A DNA stretch of 11,926 nucleotides from Candidatus Bathyarchaeota archaeon (GCA_030669485.1 DAOVDL010000005.1:1-11926), one strand, 5' to 3'; counted from the first letter of the stretch, positions 1 to 7,189 are shown. Notes: a model not told the origin generated them from the letters alone. Translations and numbers: made by a program.

Positions 1-994
1 TCAATCGTTGCTGTTTTGTTGTTGGAAGTGGTTGTGCTGGTATGCCTAGCTTCCGTTGGATTGCGGCTTCTAGGGAGTCTGTTTTACTCGGTGGGCTTCC
101 GAATAGGGTGTAGACCTTCTTTGGTTTGGATTCTTTGGTGAAGTTGAGCAGTTGGGGGAAGTCGGCGTGGCTGCTTAGGGGGAAGGCATCTCTTCGCCAG
201 TTGGATTTCACCGCCCACCCTGTTGCCACCGCGGGGGTTCCCCGGGCTGCTGTATGAGTTCTGATGAGGTGGTTTGGATATACCGTCACCGTCTTATCCC
301 CCTCAGCTCTCTCTTCAGGGGGTTGGGTCTTGAGCCTTATTTTGGATTTGGCGTAAACTTTGTTAACCCTTGCTATGCGGGGGTGAACTGAGACCTTGAC
401 CTCCGTGAACCTGTTGAGGATCTTGATGATTTCTTGGGCTTTTCCTAGGGCGTAGACGTAGAAGGTGGGTGGTCTGCCCTCCTTCACCTTCTCTACAACC
501 CACTGAACTATCTGCATGTAGGTTTGGTCTCGTGGGGGGAAGGTGAAGGCTGCCTTCCCGAAGGGTGCCTCGGTGATGAGGATGTCGCAACTGATGGGGT
601 GGGCTGCTGAGGTTATGAGGGTGTCGGTGCAGTTCAGGTCCCCGGTGTAGACCACAACCCCCTCCCCGGTGTCCACTCGGAAGATGGTTGAGCCGAGGAT
701 GTGCCCTGCGTTGTAGGCTGTGACCTCGAAGCCTCCTGCCTTAACCCGTCTCCCATAGGTGAGGGTTTTAACCTTCCCTGTGTCCCGTTTTGAAACTGCC
801 TTGTAGAGGGCTGTTGTGTTGGCGGTTGCGTATTTTGTTGCGTTTCTCACCCTGAAGCCTGCTGTGTGGTCTCCATGGGCGTGGGAGATGAAGATGTGTT
901 TGTAGGGGGTTCGGGTGGTCTGGGGGTCTAGGCAGATGGCGCTGTCACCCGCCTTAATGACAACTCCCCTCTCCCATTTAACCTCTAATCTCAC
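1..994 (-). CDS. Metallo-beta-lactamase-fold (beta-CASP-like) nuclease, 3' end cut by window edge
   Basis: Predicted Zn-dependent nuclease of the short beta-CASP group annotated as 'exonuclease of the beta-lactamase fold involved in RNA processing' (COG1236-like) or, in bacteria, ligase-associated DNA exonuclease. The frame is open from a GTG at 994 to base 2 and leaves the window without a stop, so 331 residues are visible and probably only a few are missing. Seen: the metal motif HAHGDH at residues 38-43, AGHILGS with His98, YTGD with Asp119, a TEAPFG segment as beta-CASP motif A, and a late LSSHADF segment as the C-terminal His motif. An in-frame TAG lies 9 bases upstream of the GTG, so this is the first possible start. 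GAGGT is 11 bases upstream and a TTAAG element about 27 bases upstream. It is divergent from the PhoU-domain gene. Whether RNA or DNA is the substrate cannot be told. Confidence 0.85.
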   Translation of the reverse strand, partial: MRLEVKWERGVVIKAGDSAICLDPQTTRTPYKHIFISHAHGDHTAGFRVRNATKYATANTTALYKAVSKRDTGKVKTLTYGRRVKAGGFEVTAYNAGHILGSTIFRVDTGEGVVVYTGDLNCTDTLITSAAHPISCDILITEAPFGKAAFTFPPRDQTYMQIVQWVVEKVKEGRPPTFYVYALGKAQEIIKILNRFTEVKVSVHPRIARVNKVYAKSKIRLKTQPPEERAEGDKTVTVYPNHLIRTHTAARGTPAVATGWAVKSNWRRDAFPLSSHADFPQLLNFTKESKPKKVYTLFGSPPSKTDSLEAAIQRKLGIPAQPLPTTKQQRL

Positions 995-1140
995 GGTATT
1001 CTACTACCTCTACTTCAATGCTTAACTCCGTTGAGTCGGGATGATGAATCCTAGTCTACGATCTGTCCTATAAACCTCTATATAATCTTCCCAGATTGCG
1101 GGCGGTAGCACCCCCTCAACGAGCCCACACCTGCTAGCAA

Positions 1141-1180
1141 TGCTCAACAATCATCAACAATGTTAAACAATGTTCAACAA
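1141..1180. repeat. Four tandem 10-bp repeats, consensus TGnTCAACAA
   Basis: Four consecutive decamers, TGCTCAACAA, TCATCAACAA, TGTTAAACAA and TGTTCAACAA, lie with no spacer. The flanks carry partial copies (CAA before, TGG after). The junctions make near-palindromes AACAATGTT at 1156-1164 and 1166-1174, exactly one helical turn apart. The array sits 28-67 bases upstream of the TATA box of the PhoU-domain gene, where an activator or repressor array would lie. Because that gene encodes an AbrB-like DNA-binding domain, autoregulation is a natural inference but is not shown. Confidence 0.75.
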
Positions 1181-1207
1181 TGGTAACACCCCCCCTCCCA
1201 GAGAACA

Positions 1208-1215
1208 TTTTAAAG
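1208..1215 (+). promoter_or_regulatory. TATA box of the PhoU-domain gene (leaderless)
   Basis: TTTTAAAG is centred about 25.5 bases before the GTG at 1237, the usual archaeal TATA-to-start distance, so the transcript probably begins at or next to the start codon. There is no Shine-Dalgarno sequence in the right place, which agrees with a leaderless mRNA. Confidence 0.6.
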
Positions 1216-1236
1216 CCCGCAAAATCCCCGTTCTAA

Positions 1237-2232
1237 GTGGTGAGTGAACTGTCTCTTGATGTCAGGAAGGTTCAACGAACAACAGATGGAACACACCTAG
1301 TCTCTCTGCCCAAAAACTGGGCCAAGCGTTTCAACCTTACGAAGGGCTCCCCCATCTATATGAGGGAGAGAATGGACGGCTGCCTAGTTCTAGACCCCCA
1401 ATACACCGTAGACGTTGTCCCTGAAATCTCCCTAACGTCTCTGACCCGTCTTGAGGACAAGATTTTAACCAACTATCTCCTCGGCTACGAGATCATAACC
1501 ATCGAGGCGCCGGACATCATGATGGCAAGAGACCGTGTGAAGCGAACCATCAACCGCCTCATAGGCGTTGAGATAATAGAGGAAGAGCCCAACAAGGTCG
1601 TCATCCAATGTCTCCTCAAAGCAACAGTATTCCCCCCAAGCAAGATCCTCCGCCGAGAATACATCCTCTCCGCAAGCATGTACAAGGACGCCATCCGCTC
1701 ACTGCTAACCCACGACCTCCCTTTAGCCAAATCCATACATGGAAGAGACGATGAAGTAGACCGCCTCTACTTCCTACTAGTCAGACTTCTCCGAAGCCTC
1801 ATAATGAACCCAAGGCTCAGCGAGAAGCTCGACATCTCACTCATAGACTGCTTAGACTACCGCCTCATCGCCAGCCTCATCGAAAACATAGCAGACCAAG
1901 CAGTCGAGATAGCCAACTGCACCCTCCAAATGCCCAAGATTAAAATCAACTCCAAGCTCCCAGAGCTGATAGAAGATTTAGGAAACACCATCCAAGCCAC
2001 CTACGAGAACGCCGTCAAAGCAATATTCGCCAAGGACGAACGAACCCAAACCTCCGCGCAGGCGAAGAGAGATGAAGCAGAGGCCAAGATCAAAGCCCTT
2101 GAGAGAAAGCTGAATAAAAGTCAAAGCAGATTACCGCCAGTCATCTACACCCTGCTATCTATCCTACAGCGGATCCTCGACTGCCTCACCGATATAATAG
2201 ACCTAGTGACACCGCGCCTACACACAAGCTAG
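1237..2232 (+). CDS. AbrB/SpoVT-like plus PhoU-domain regulator
   Basis: Archaeal PhoU-type protein of 331 residues. Residues 9-45 (RKVQRTTDGTHLVSLPKNWA and following) look like the swapped-hairpin AbrB/SpoVT DNA-binding domain that archaeal PhoU proteins often carry. The rest is helical and fits two PhoU repeats (about 105-210 and 215-325), with a charged segment near 268-295 (EAEAKIKALERKLN) likely to be coiled coil. PhoU proteins bind metals and modulate phosphate uptake or signalling; the fused DNA-binding domain suggests a transcription factor. No pst transporter or phoR-like gene is adjacent, so a phosphate role rests on family alone. GTG at 1237 and GTG at 1240 are both possible; the TATA spacing favours 1237. 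It converges on tRNA-Ser with a 14-base gap. Confidence 0.8.
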   Translation: MVSELSLDVRKVQRTTDGTHLVSLPKNWAKRFNLTKGSPIYMRERMDGCLVLDPQYTVDVVPEISLTSLTRLEDKILTNYLLGYEIITIEAPDIMMARDRVKRTINRLIGVEIIEEEPNKVVIQCLLKATVFPPSKILRREYILSASMYKDAIRSLLTHDLPLAKSIHGRDDEVDRLYFLLVRLLRSLIMNPRLSEKLDISLIDCLDYRLIASLIENIADQAVEIANCTLQMPKIKINSKLPELIEDLGNTIQATYENAVKAIFAKDERTQTSAQAKRDEAEAKIKALERKLNKSQSRLPPVIYTLLSILQRILDCLTDIIDLVTPRLHTS

Positions 2233-2246
2233 AACAACTATCAATT

Positions 2247-2364
2247 TGGCGCCGGGGAAGGGACTTCCATGCTCTGCAGTTTGAACCCCTGTGAGCCCAA
2301 GGCCCACTGGATAACTCGAAGCGGTGATCTCGAGTCCAGCGCGTTACCGCTCCGCCACCCCGGC
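2247..2364 (-). tRNA. tRNA-Ser(CGA) with two introns, one in the T-loop
   Basis: Read on minus, the acceptor GCCGGGG pairs with CCCCGGC, followed by G73 and an encoded CCA. The D-stem is GCG/CGC. The anticodon arm is CUGGA-CUCGAGA-UCCAG with anticodon CGA (2332-2330). A long variable arm of six pairs (UGGGCC/GGCUCA) is typical of Ser. Intron 1 is 16 nt, 2328-2313, at the canonical 37/38 site; its splice motif has CUCG/CGAG as central helix with bulges AGA and UUA. Intron 2 is 16 nt, 2279-2264, in the T-loop at 59/60; its BHB motif is UUCA/UGGA with bulges AAC and AGU, inner stem UGC/GCA and outer GGG/CCC. Splicing gives an 83-nt tRNA plus CCA with T-loop UUCAAAU. All parts pair well, so the call is firm. 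Confidence 0.93.
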
Positions 2365-2386
2365 TAACCTTAGACGAACACCCAAC

Positions 2387-2394
2387 TTTTAAAT
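2387..2394 (-). promoter_or_regulatory. TATA box of tRNA-Ser
   Basis: ATTTAAAA on the minus strand is centred about 26 bases upstream of the mature tRNA 5' end at 2364. It lies between the stop of the MtmB-like gene (2419) and the tRNA, giving the tRNA its own promoter although both genes point the same way. Confidence 0.65.
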
Positions 2395-2418
2395 CAATTT
2401 CGTTAACCCACTGACAAC

Positions 2419-3777
2419 TCAGAAACTCAACCCCAACTCTTCCAACTTCTTCTTCACACAACCCCAAACTTCTAAGTACTCTCCCAAAGGCTCAAGCCGC
2501 CCCTGGTCGTAACATTCAACAAACCTCTTACCCAACGATCCCCCCTTCTTCACCAATTTTCCCTCGTACAACTGCAAAAACCCTTTAACAACCTCATTAG
2601 CCTCCCCTGCCTTCAATTTCACCGCTGCCCTCGAAACCTCTGAGGCAATCCGAGCCTCCATCCCCGTATAGTGATCAACGCGGGCACCTCTTGTGCACCC
2701 AGCACTGACGATCATGTCAGCTCCGCAAACCGTATCAACCACAGCTTGGGCTGCTATCTCACAACACAGCATCTCAGTGCATGGACCCCCCGCAGCCCAG
2801 ATGAAACTTTTGACCAAGGGTTGATAGCTTCCCTTAACCGCTAGGAGGGTTGTGGCCCCTACCCAGAGGGCTTCTCTATCAGTGCTGGCTGAAGAGTCGA
2901 GGCTAGTTGGAGAGAAACCTAGACACATCCCGTTGCACACTGTCAACCCTGAGAGAAGCTCCGCTACACTTAGTATGGCCGTCTCTTCAGGTCCTCCAAG
3001 ATAACCTATCATTGGACATTGGCCGACATCCGTTATACATCCGTTCTCTTGGCAGTGTAGAAGTCTGCTGAAGACATCCCAGTTAACCTTGAGTTCATTC
3101 AACTGCGAGATAACGTGAAGGTCACTGGGTCTCATGCCGCCAGAGAAGTCAGCAAAGTTCAGTGCTGCAGGTGTTATCCCCGAGTTGACGCCTGAGATGC
3201 AGACACCGGGTCTACCGACACGTTCTGCTGCTTCCCGAGTTAGACGAACTTCCTGCCTGACAGCCGCCATCTCTATGGGTGACCCCTTCTGAACGACCAT
3301 CCCATCGAAGCTCGTAAGAAGACCAGTAGCCAGTACGTCTACACAGGGCTCCTTAACGTAGCTGCAGAGGGTTTGGACGTAGAGGTTCTCAGTAACAGGC
3401 CCCCCGCAAGGACCTCCCCCTATCCTAGGTTCACTGCCATCAGCTGGAGTTCGACTCCTATATTCAACGCGTTCCCGTCCCTCACCAAGGGAAAGCCTCT
3501 GTGGAGCGTTTCGAAGAGCCTCCTCCACCTCCTCTTCCCGCACCTTTATAATGCGAGAACTGCTGGTACAGAAAACCCCCACATCACATAGAAGTTCAAC
3601 AGCGGCCGCGAAGACCTGTCGCGCTACAGCTGTATCAGCAGGCAGAGGCTCTTCTGGATCGTAACGGATCTTGTACTTCTTTTTAAGAAGTCTGAGCTTT
3701 CTGGCAAGGTCGAGGTCAAACGTCTTCTCAGAAACCTCAGTGCCCTGCTCAGCTCTCCGCCAGATCTCCCAAAACAT
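2419..3777 (-). CDS. MtmB-like corrinoid methyltransferase without pyrrolysine (Ser at the Pyl site)
   Basis: The 452-residue protein matches monomethylamine:corrinoid methyltransferase MtmB (458 residues) along its whole length, by my recall of the M. barkeri sequence. Shared blocks include GGPxGxP near 121-127, GRPG at 188-191, FSGGM/CTGGM, SQLNELK at 224-230, GGxEET at 261-266, GPCTEM at 331-336, TGMEAR and the C-terminal KKLEELGLSF. MtmB moves a methyl group from monomethylamine to the corrinoid protein MtmC and reads an in-frame amber codon as pyrrolysine-202. Here the aligned residue is Ser195 (codon TCA, 3195-3193) and no internal TAG exists. The MtmB residues I recall as contacting Pyl (Glu229, Glu259, Gln333) are also replaced: Val222, Val251 or Gly252, and Phe325. 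The substrate is therefore probably not monomethylamine by the Pyl mechanism. No mtmC, pyl or permease gene is nearby. The start is uncertain: TTG 3789, GTG 3783, GTG 3780 and ATG 3777 are in frame. Confidence 0.85.
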   Translation of the reverse strand: MFWEIWRRAEQGTEVSEKTFDLDLARKLRLLKKKYKIRYDPEEPLPADTAVARQVFAAAVELLCDVGVFCTSSSRIIKVREEEVEEALRNAPQRLSLGEGRERVEYRSRTPADGSEPRIGGGPCGGPVTENLYVQTLCSYVKEPCVDVLATGLLTSFDGMVVQKGSPIEMAAVRQEVRLTREAAERVGRPGVCISGVNSGITPAALNFADFSGGMRPSDLHVISQLNELKVNWDVFSRLLHCQENGCITDVGQCPMIGYLGGPEETAILSVAELLSGLTVCNGMCLGFSPTSLDSSASTDREALWVGATTLLAVKGSYQPLVKSFIWAAGGPCTEMLCCEIAAQAVVDTVCGADMIVSAGCTRGARVDHYTGMEARIASEVSRAAVKLKAGEANEVVKGFLQLYEGKLVKKGGSLGKRFVECYDQGRLEPLGEYLEVWGCVKKKLEELGLSF

Positions 3778-3807
3778 CACCACTTTCAACCACCATCTCT
3801 ATCAAAT

Positions 3808-3825
3808 CTTAACCATTAGGTTAAG
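3808..3825. promoter_or_regulatory. Perfect 7-bp-arm dyad, candidate operator of the MtmB-like gene
   Basis: CTTAACC-ATTA-GGTTAAG is a perfect inverted repeat with a 4-base spacer. It lies directly downstream of the TATA element at 3829-3833 and just upstream of the expected transcript start near 3803-3805. An archaeal repressor bound here would block polymerase or TFB. The position, more than the sequence alone, makes it a good operator candidate. Confidence 0.55.
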
Positions 3826-3828
3826 CTG

Positions 3829-3833
3829 TATAA
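3829..3833 (-). promoter_or_regulatory. TATA element of the MtmB-like gene
   Basis: TTATA on the minus strand predicts a start near 3805 and a leader of about 28 bases to the ATG at 3777. GGTGGT at 3795-3790 in that leader is a possible Shine-Dalgarno site; it sits 6 bases before GTG 3783 and 12 before ATG 3777, so it does not settle the start codon. Confidence 0.45.
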
Positions 3834-4081
3834 GTGAACCACGCGATTTTAGGGTTCTGTACAGGTGCATCAAGAACAACTATAGGTGAACTGTCTGCTG
3901 ACTGAAAAACCTGTTTCAACCAGTCAACAGAGATGAGGGCAACAAGGAAGCATCTGATCTTTACCTGAAGCTGATGCCAGAAAATTTAGGAACATTATAG
4001 ACTGCTACCCAATAATACGCCCGCCCAAGGCCTTTTTCCAAGTTAAAAACTTTAATATTATATTCTATTCTTCTATAGCTG
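3834..4081. other. Gene-free stretch between the MtmB-like and ilvB promoters
   Basis: I see no convincing gene. There is a palindrome CTGTACAG at 3857-3864. An inverted repeat, CTGCTGACTG (3895-3904) and CAGTCAACAG (3921-3930), has one mismatch on plus that becomes a G-U pair when read as minus-strand RNA. A strongly AT-rich tract (about 4043-4070) lies upstream of the ilvB TATA element. The function is unknown. Confidence 0.4.
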
Positions 4082-4118
4082 TATAATTGCCGAGGGAATT
4101 AAAACAAGGGGTTGTTTT
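4082..4118 (+). promoter_or_regulatory. ilvB promoter with a dyad over the predicted transcript start
   Basis: TATAATT at 4082-4088 predicts a transcript start near 4110. A perfect inverted repeat AAAACAA-GGGG-TTGTTTT (4101-4118) covers exactly that position. A second TATA-like element, CATAAAC near 4174-4180, could give a shorter leader. With the first promoter the leader is about 118 bases and includes a small GGGT-AA-ACCC hairpin near 4125-4134. The dyad may be an operator or a 5'-end RNA hairpin. Confidence 0.45.
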
Positions 4119-4228
4119 ATCGACGGGTAAACCCCCAAAAAACATGTCTGACACAGCTAAACATCAAAAGCCACATAAACCCTGTCACTTCACATCTATT
4201 CTCTAAACCGCCATGAAGGTGTAACACA

Positions 4229-5872
4229 TTGGTAGTGCTGTCGGGTTCCGAAGCTCTTATAGAATCTCTGAAGAGGGAGAAAGTCGAGGTAATCTTCGGT
4301 CTTCCCGGCGGAGCGATCATGCCGGTCTACGATGAGCTCATGGACTCCGGCATAAGGCACATCCTAGTCTCTCATGAGCAGTGTGCAGGGCATATGGCAG
4401 ACAGCTTCGCTCGTGTCAGTCGCCGCGTCGGCGTATGTATGACAACCTCAGGGCCAGGGTCAACTAACTTGGTAACGGGCATAGCAAACGCTCACATGGA
4501 CTCCTCACCAGTGGTTGCCATTACAGGGCAGGTTGCCAGCCCACTGATAGGCAAGGATGCATTCCAAGAGGTTGATACCCCAGGTGTTACATCAGCGATC
4601 ACAAAATACACTTTCCAAATCAGACATCAGAGCGAGATCCCCCTAGCAGTCAAGGCAGCCTTCCACATAGCCTCCACCGGCAGACCTGGCCCTGTCATAA
4701 TTGATTTACCCAGAGATATCCAAGTAGGTGAAGCTGAGGTATCCTTTCCCAAACAAGTAGAACGCACCCACAGAAAACCTAAGGCATTTTCTGAAGCTGC
4801 AGTCAAGTCTGCAATAAAGGTTCTTGAGAAAGCGGAGAGGCTTCTCATAATCGCTGGCGGTGGCATTAAATGCTGTGATGCCAGCAGGGAACTGAAAGAC
4901 TTGGCTGAAAGACTTAAGGCACCAGTTGTGAACACACTGATGGCCAAGGGATGCGTATCTGAAACCCATCCCTTGGCAATGGGCATGATAGGAATGCATG
5001 GGCTGCCCTACGCCAACCGCCTGATGAGAGAAGCAGATGTCATCCTCGCCATAGGTTGCAGGTTTTCCGATAGGTCGGTCGGGGCGCAAGGAGGATACCT
5101 CGGAGACGCCAAGATCGTGCATGTGGATATAGATGCCTCGGAGATAAGCAAGAACGTGGTTGCCAATGTCCAAGTTGTAGGAGACGCAAAGATGGTAATG
5201 CGGCGTCTACTTCAACTCATCAAACCCAGCAGAGGCAGAAAACGTTGGCTTAAATACGCCACAGAGCTGAAGCAAGCGTATAGACCTCCCCCAGACCATG
5301 GAAACACGCTGAAGCCCCGCCGTCTCTTGAAGGAGTTGAGGCAACTTCTGCCTAGGAACGGAATAATTACTACCGAGGTAGGGCAGAACCAGATGTGGGC
5401 TGCACTATACCTCAGGGTCTACACGCCCCGAACTTTCATCAGCTCAGGTGGCTTGGGAACTATGGGCTTCGGATTCCCCGCAGCTCTGGGAGCCAAGGTA
5501 GCTAAACCTAACTCCCCAGTCGTCGACATAGCTGGAGACGGCAGCTTTCTTATGACCCAGCAAGAGCTGGCCACATCAGTGAGAGAGAAGATCCCCGTGG
5601 TGGTTATAATCATGGATAACCAGATGCTGGGAATGGTTGCCCAATGGCAGAGATCCCTCTACAACAGGCGGTACTCTCAAACCAAACTTGGAAGAGCAAC
5701 AGACTTCGTGAAACTGGCGGAGGCTTACGGTGCCCAAGGTTTGAGAGCTGAATCCTATGGGGAGTTCAGAAATGCAGTTAAGACGGCGCTGAATAGCGAT
5801 GTAACGACAGTGATAGATGTTCCCATCTCACCTGAAGAGGATGTTCTCCCCATATCCCTCCCCACCAAATAA
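4229..5872 (+). CDS. ilvB: Acetolactate synthase, large (catalytic) subunit
   Basis: This ThDP enzyme condenses two pyruvates (or pyruvate and 2-oxobutyrate) to acetolactate (or acetohydroxybutyrate), the first common step of branched-chain amino acid synthesis. Length is 547 residues, near the 550-600 usual for biosynthetic forms. Seen: N-terminal PYR domain with GLPGGAIMPVYDEL and catalytic Glu50 (SHEQCAGHMAD), a central Rossmann-type domain around 190-335, and a C-terminal PP domain with VGQNQMWAA (family usually VGQHQMWAA), GDGS at 436-439 and the metal-site Asn464 in DNQMLGMVAQWQ. The start is TTG at 4229, supported by GGTG (4218-4221) 7 bases upstream; GTG at 4235 would be too far from it. 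No regulatory subunit (ilvN) or ilvC follows. It converges with SepCysS, stops 12 bases apart. A different 2-oxoacid ThDP enzyme is less likely. Confidence 0.9.
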   Translation: MVVLSGSEALIESLKREKVEVIFGLPGGAIMPVYDELMDSGIRHILVSHEQCAGHMADSFARVSRRVGVCMTTSGPGSTNLVTGIANAHMDSSPVVAITGQVASPLIGKDAFQEVDTPGVTSAITKYTFQIRHQSEIPLAVKAAFHIASTGRPGPVIIDLPRDIQVGEAEVSFPKQVERTHRKPKAFSEAAVKSAIKVLEKAERLLIIAGGGIKCCDASRELKDLAERLKAPVVNTLMAKGCVSETHPLAMGMIGMHGLPYANRLMREADVILAIGCRFSDRSVGAQGGYLGDAKIVHVDIDASEISKNVVANVQVVGDAKMVMRRLLQLIKPSRGRKRWLKYATELKQAYRPPPDHGNTLKPRRLLKELRQLLPRNGIITTEVGQNQMWAALYLRVYTPRTFISSGGLGTMGFGFPAALGAKVAKPNSPVVDIAGDGSFLMTQQELATSVREKIPVVVIIMDNQMLGMVAQWQRSLYNRRYSQTKLGRATDFVKLAEAYGAQGLRAESYGEFRNAVKTALNSDVTTVIDVPISPEEDVLPISLPTK

Positions 5873-5884
5873 CGACGCCTAACG

Positions 5885-7162
5885 TTAAGGCTTCTCAGCA
5901 ACTCCTTTCTCAGGCACCTCGGATTTAGTGGGTATATTGTAGTTAAGGTGATGCTTGGATATGTATTCCTCAGCGATCTCGTAAAAAACATCCCTCACCC
6001 TCTCAACTTGACTCCAACTCAAACCGTAGACGGATAGCTTAAGATGTTTGCTCAAACCTCGTTGAACTCCAGTTATCCCCCGCTTTTCCATATCCTCAGC
6101 AAGGAAGAATCCTCGCCGCTTGTGATGTTGAGAGATCTCCCAGAAGATTGGTGTTTCAAAATGTACGAGGTGGTGCCTATGCGGTCTATCACCATACTGT
6201 TTTATGCCGCCAAGTTTCTCCAGCTCCCTGATGAACCAGCGGGTCTTCTCTAACTCCTCAGTCCATCTTCCAACCCTCTCAATGACATAGGGAAAAGAGA
6301 GCATAGCCGATATTAGCGGGGTCGAACCGACACTGCACCCAAATAAGCTTGGAACCTTCGTTGTCAACGCTCGACCACCCATAGACTTAACTGACTTCGA
6401 CGCGGCAAAAGTGCGTTTGGACCACTCGGAGTTTACAACCAAGAAGCCCAGCGGTCCCATTGATGCCATAGATTTATGGGCTGAAACTGTTAGAAAATCA
6501 GCTTTCATTGCCTTCATATCCACAGGCATTACACCTGCCGTGTAGGCAGCATTGACTAGATATGGTATTCCATACTCTTGAGCGATCTTCCCCACTTCAT
6601 CAACAGGGTTGAGATTTCCATAATAGGGGTCTACATGTGTCACTACAATAAGTGCTGGAAGTTTACCGCTTTCCCTGCGGATCTCCTCCACCTTATCTCT
6701 GAATCCTTGAGCATCCACTTTATAACTTGTGGGATGGCTAGGTGGGGGCATAACCAACTTGAAGCCTAACATTTCCACAGCGATGTTTGTAGTGTAATGG
6801 CAAAGGGGATCTGCAACCACAATCTTGCCATAACTTTTTGATCTGTCCTTTAAACTGTCTGCCACAGCCTTCATAACTGCAAACTGGGCTGCACGACATC
6901 CGAAGCTGTGTTCCGCCATATCGCCTCCAAGGAACTCCGCCACATCCTCCAAGAACTGTCTGATGTTAGGTTTCCTGATTAAACTGGAACGCCCCTCCAA
7001 GCAGTCGAAGCAAACTGCGTAACCTGTTCTAGTCCACTCATCATCAAGAAGCCTACGTTGGACCCCTTTGGGAATTATGCCCCCCACCATTATGGGGTTT
7101 ATTATTAAATGGCCCTTGCCTGGGTTCCTAACCTGACTGTACCTCTGAATGTTTCTCACCAT
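5885..7162 (-). CDS. pscS: O-phospho-L-seryl-tRNA:Cys-tRNA synthase (SepCysS)
   Basis: This PLP enzyme converts Sep-tRNA(Cys), made by SepRS, to Cys-tRNA(Cys); it is the tRNA-dependent route to cysteine in methanogens and some other archaea. Of 425 residues, the recognisable features are INPIMVGG at 21-28, CFDCLEGR with Cys51 and Cys54, THVDPYYGNL at 175-184, NAAYTAGVMPVD at 204-215, the PLP lysine Lys230 in SAHKSMASMGP, and Cys276 in LFGCSVGSTPL. These match the three cysteines known to be needed in the family (CxxC plus one distant Cys) that carry sulfur or an Fe-S cluster. The CxxC to third-Cys spacing is somewhat longer than in methanogen enzymes. A TATA element 25 bases before ATG 7162 implies a leaderless mRNA. 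SepRS is not in this window. tRNA-Cys and a ThiI-like gene lie further along on the same strand. Confidence 0.93.
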   Translation of the reverse strand: MVRNIQRYSQVRNPGKGHLIINPIMVGGIIPKGVQRRLLDDEWTRTGYAVCFDCLEGRSSLIRKPNIRQFLEDVAEFLGGDMAEHSFGCRAAQFAVMKAVADSLKDRSKSYGKIVVADPLCHYTTNIAVEMLGFKLVMPPPSHPTSYKVDAQGFRDKVEEIRRESGKLPALIVVTHVDPYYGNLNPVDEVGKIAQEYGIPYLVNAAYTAGVMPVDMKAMKADFLTVSAHKSMASMGPLGFLVVNSEWSKRTFAASKSVKSMGGRALTTKVPSLFGCSVGSTPLISAMLSFPYVIERVGRWTEELEKTRWFIRELEKLGGIKQYGDRPHRHHLVHFETPIFWEISQHHKRRGFFLAEDMEKRGITGVQRGLSKHLKLSVYGLSWSQVERVRDVFYEIAEEYISKHHLNYNIPTKSEVPEKGVAEKP

Positions 7163-7183
7163 CTAACCCAGCCTCAACCTATC

Positions 7184-7189
7184 TTATAG
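7184..7189 (-). promoter_or_regulatory. TATA box of pscS (leaderless)
   Basis: CTATAA on the minus strand is centred about 24.5 bases upstream of the ATG at 7162, so transcription should start at or next to the start codon. No ribosome-binding site is seen upstream. Confidence 0.6.

Larger units (their letters stand above)
995..1236. promoter_or_regulatory. Divergent control region between the nuclease and PhoU-domain genes
   Basis: This region holds promoters for both flanking genes. For the minus-strand nuclease, TATA-like elements lie at 1021-1026 (TTAAGC read on minus), 1068-1076 (CCTATAAAC on plus) and 1080-1089 (CTATATAATC on plus). The first would put the transcript start almost at the GTG; the other two would give a 50-65 base leader. 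The plus-strand side carries the 10-bp repeat array at 1141-1180, a C-rich run at 1188-1199 and the TATA box at 1208-1215. No small gene is apparent. Confidence 0.5.

Noticed and set aside
2419..3777. Calling the methyltransferase a true Pyl-dependent MtmB or an MttB
   Set aside because: No internal amber codon exists and the Pyl position is Ser; the conserved blocks fit MtmB, not MttB.
3931..3985. Possible C/D-box guide RNA (AGATGAG, CTGA and GCTGATG motifs)
   Set aside because: The boxes deviate from RUGAUGA/CUGA and their order and spacing do not fit a C, D', C', D layout.
4627..5173. Long minus-strand frames of 119 and 155 codons inside ilvB
   Set aside because: They lie opposite a strongly conserved ThDP enzyme and have no family features; shadow frames.
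5873..5890. Near-palindrome GCCTAACGTTAAGGC between ilvB and SepCysS stops as a terminator
   Set aside because: The symmetry is imperfect and no T-run follows on either strand, so a terminator call is not supported.
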